Source: JBPCMN01 sp013695115 (lineage in GTDB: Bacteria > Actinomycetota > Acidimicrobiia > IMCC26256 > JACDBD01). From it: 21,088 nucleotides of DNA. The stretch's first letter is position 1, and each line of letters opens with the position of its first letter. The notes below the pieces were generated by a model, which saw only the letters and a program-made list of their open reading frames with translations, did not search any database and had not been told where the DNA came from. Positions 21,046-21,088 of this stretch are shown piece by piece. The stretch is taken from positions 1-21,088 of the forward strand of contig JBPCMN010000008.1 in the NCBI GenBank assembly GCA_051002235.1, given 5' to 3'. The translations under genes were made by a program, and so were the position numbers.

Positions 21046-21088
21046 CGAAGGCGATGTGACAGAAACTCCAGCCACACCAACCACGCTG

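Noticed and set aside
19842..21088. DUF222/HNH gene as part of a complete mobile element or intein
   Set aside because: No terminal inverted repeats, target-site duplications, splicing motifs or recombinase are visible around it in the window.
1..21088. Defence system, biosynthetic gene cluster of unknown type, CRISPR array or tRNA
   Set aside because: Both strands were considered; apart from the carotenoid genes all intact genes are metabolic or housekeeping types, and I found no regularly spaced repeats or tRNA-like cloverleaf.

Overview
The window is about 21 kb of GC-rich, gene-dense DNA that looks chromosomal and actinobacterial. The most likely source is an uncultured Acidimicrobiia-type lineage; this is an inference from gene content, not a measured phylogeny. 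The clues are a fused F420 precursor synthase (FbiC type), a split lycopene cyclase (crtYc/crtYd), a mycothiol-dependent-isomerase-like protein, a DUF222/HNH protein, and heavy use of GTG/TTG starts with 4-bp stop/start overlaps. I see no rRNA, tRNA, CRISPR array, insertion sequence, prophage or plasmid function. I did not find a convincing new biological system; this is mainly core and secondary metabolism.

Layout. 1-2873 (+): 3' part of fbiC, then a PfkB-family kinase resembling adenosine kinases. 2870-3428 (-): a decayed gene for a membrane-anchored HExxH metallopeptidase. 3471-4529 (+): a long LOG-family Rossmann protein, followed by a hairpin terminator. 4625-8425 (-): a glycolate oxidase operon glcD-glcE-glcF ending in a 65-residue helical protein. 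8485-10070 (+): a nine-cysteine conserved protein coupled to a DinB/MDMPI-like protein. 10077-11182 (-): a GroES-like protein coupled to a short-chain dehydrogenase. 11281-13909 (+): ctaB (heme O synthase), a TlpA-type thioredoxin, crtYc, crtYd and crtZ. 14008-17518 (-): crtE, crtI and crtB, convergent with the previous operon. 17580-19810 (+): an SCP2-like protein, an acyl-CoA dehydrogenase and 3-methyladenine glycosylase I. 19842-21032 (-): a DUF222/HNH endonuclease-type protein.

How the genes work together. The two convergent crt operons encode a complete predicted route from prenyl diphosphates to zeaxanthin: GGPP (CrtE), phytoene (CrtB), lycopene (CrtI), beta-carotene (CrtYc+CrtYd) and zeaxanthin (CrtZ). 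ctaB and the TlpA-like gene, both tied to cytochrome oxidase or cytochrome c maturation, share the crtYcd-Z transcription unit. GlcDEF would oxidise glycolate to glyoxylate and pass electrons to the respiratory chain.

The most useful structural signal is a -10-like TANNNT hexamer placed 6-9 nt before the start codon of eleven genes, including nearly every gene that begins a transcription unit. This suggests widespread leaderless transcription and fixes several start codons.
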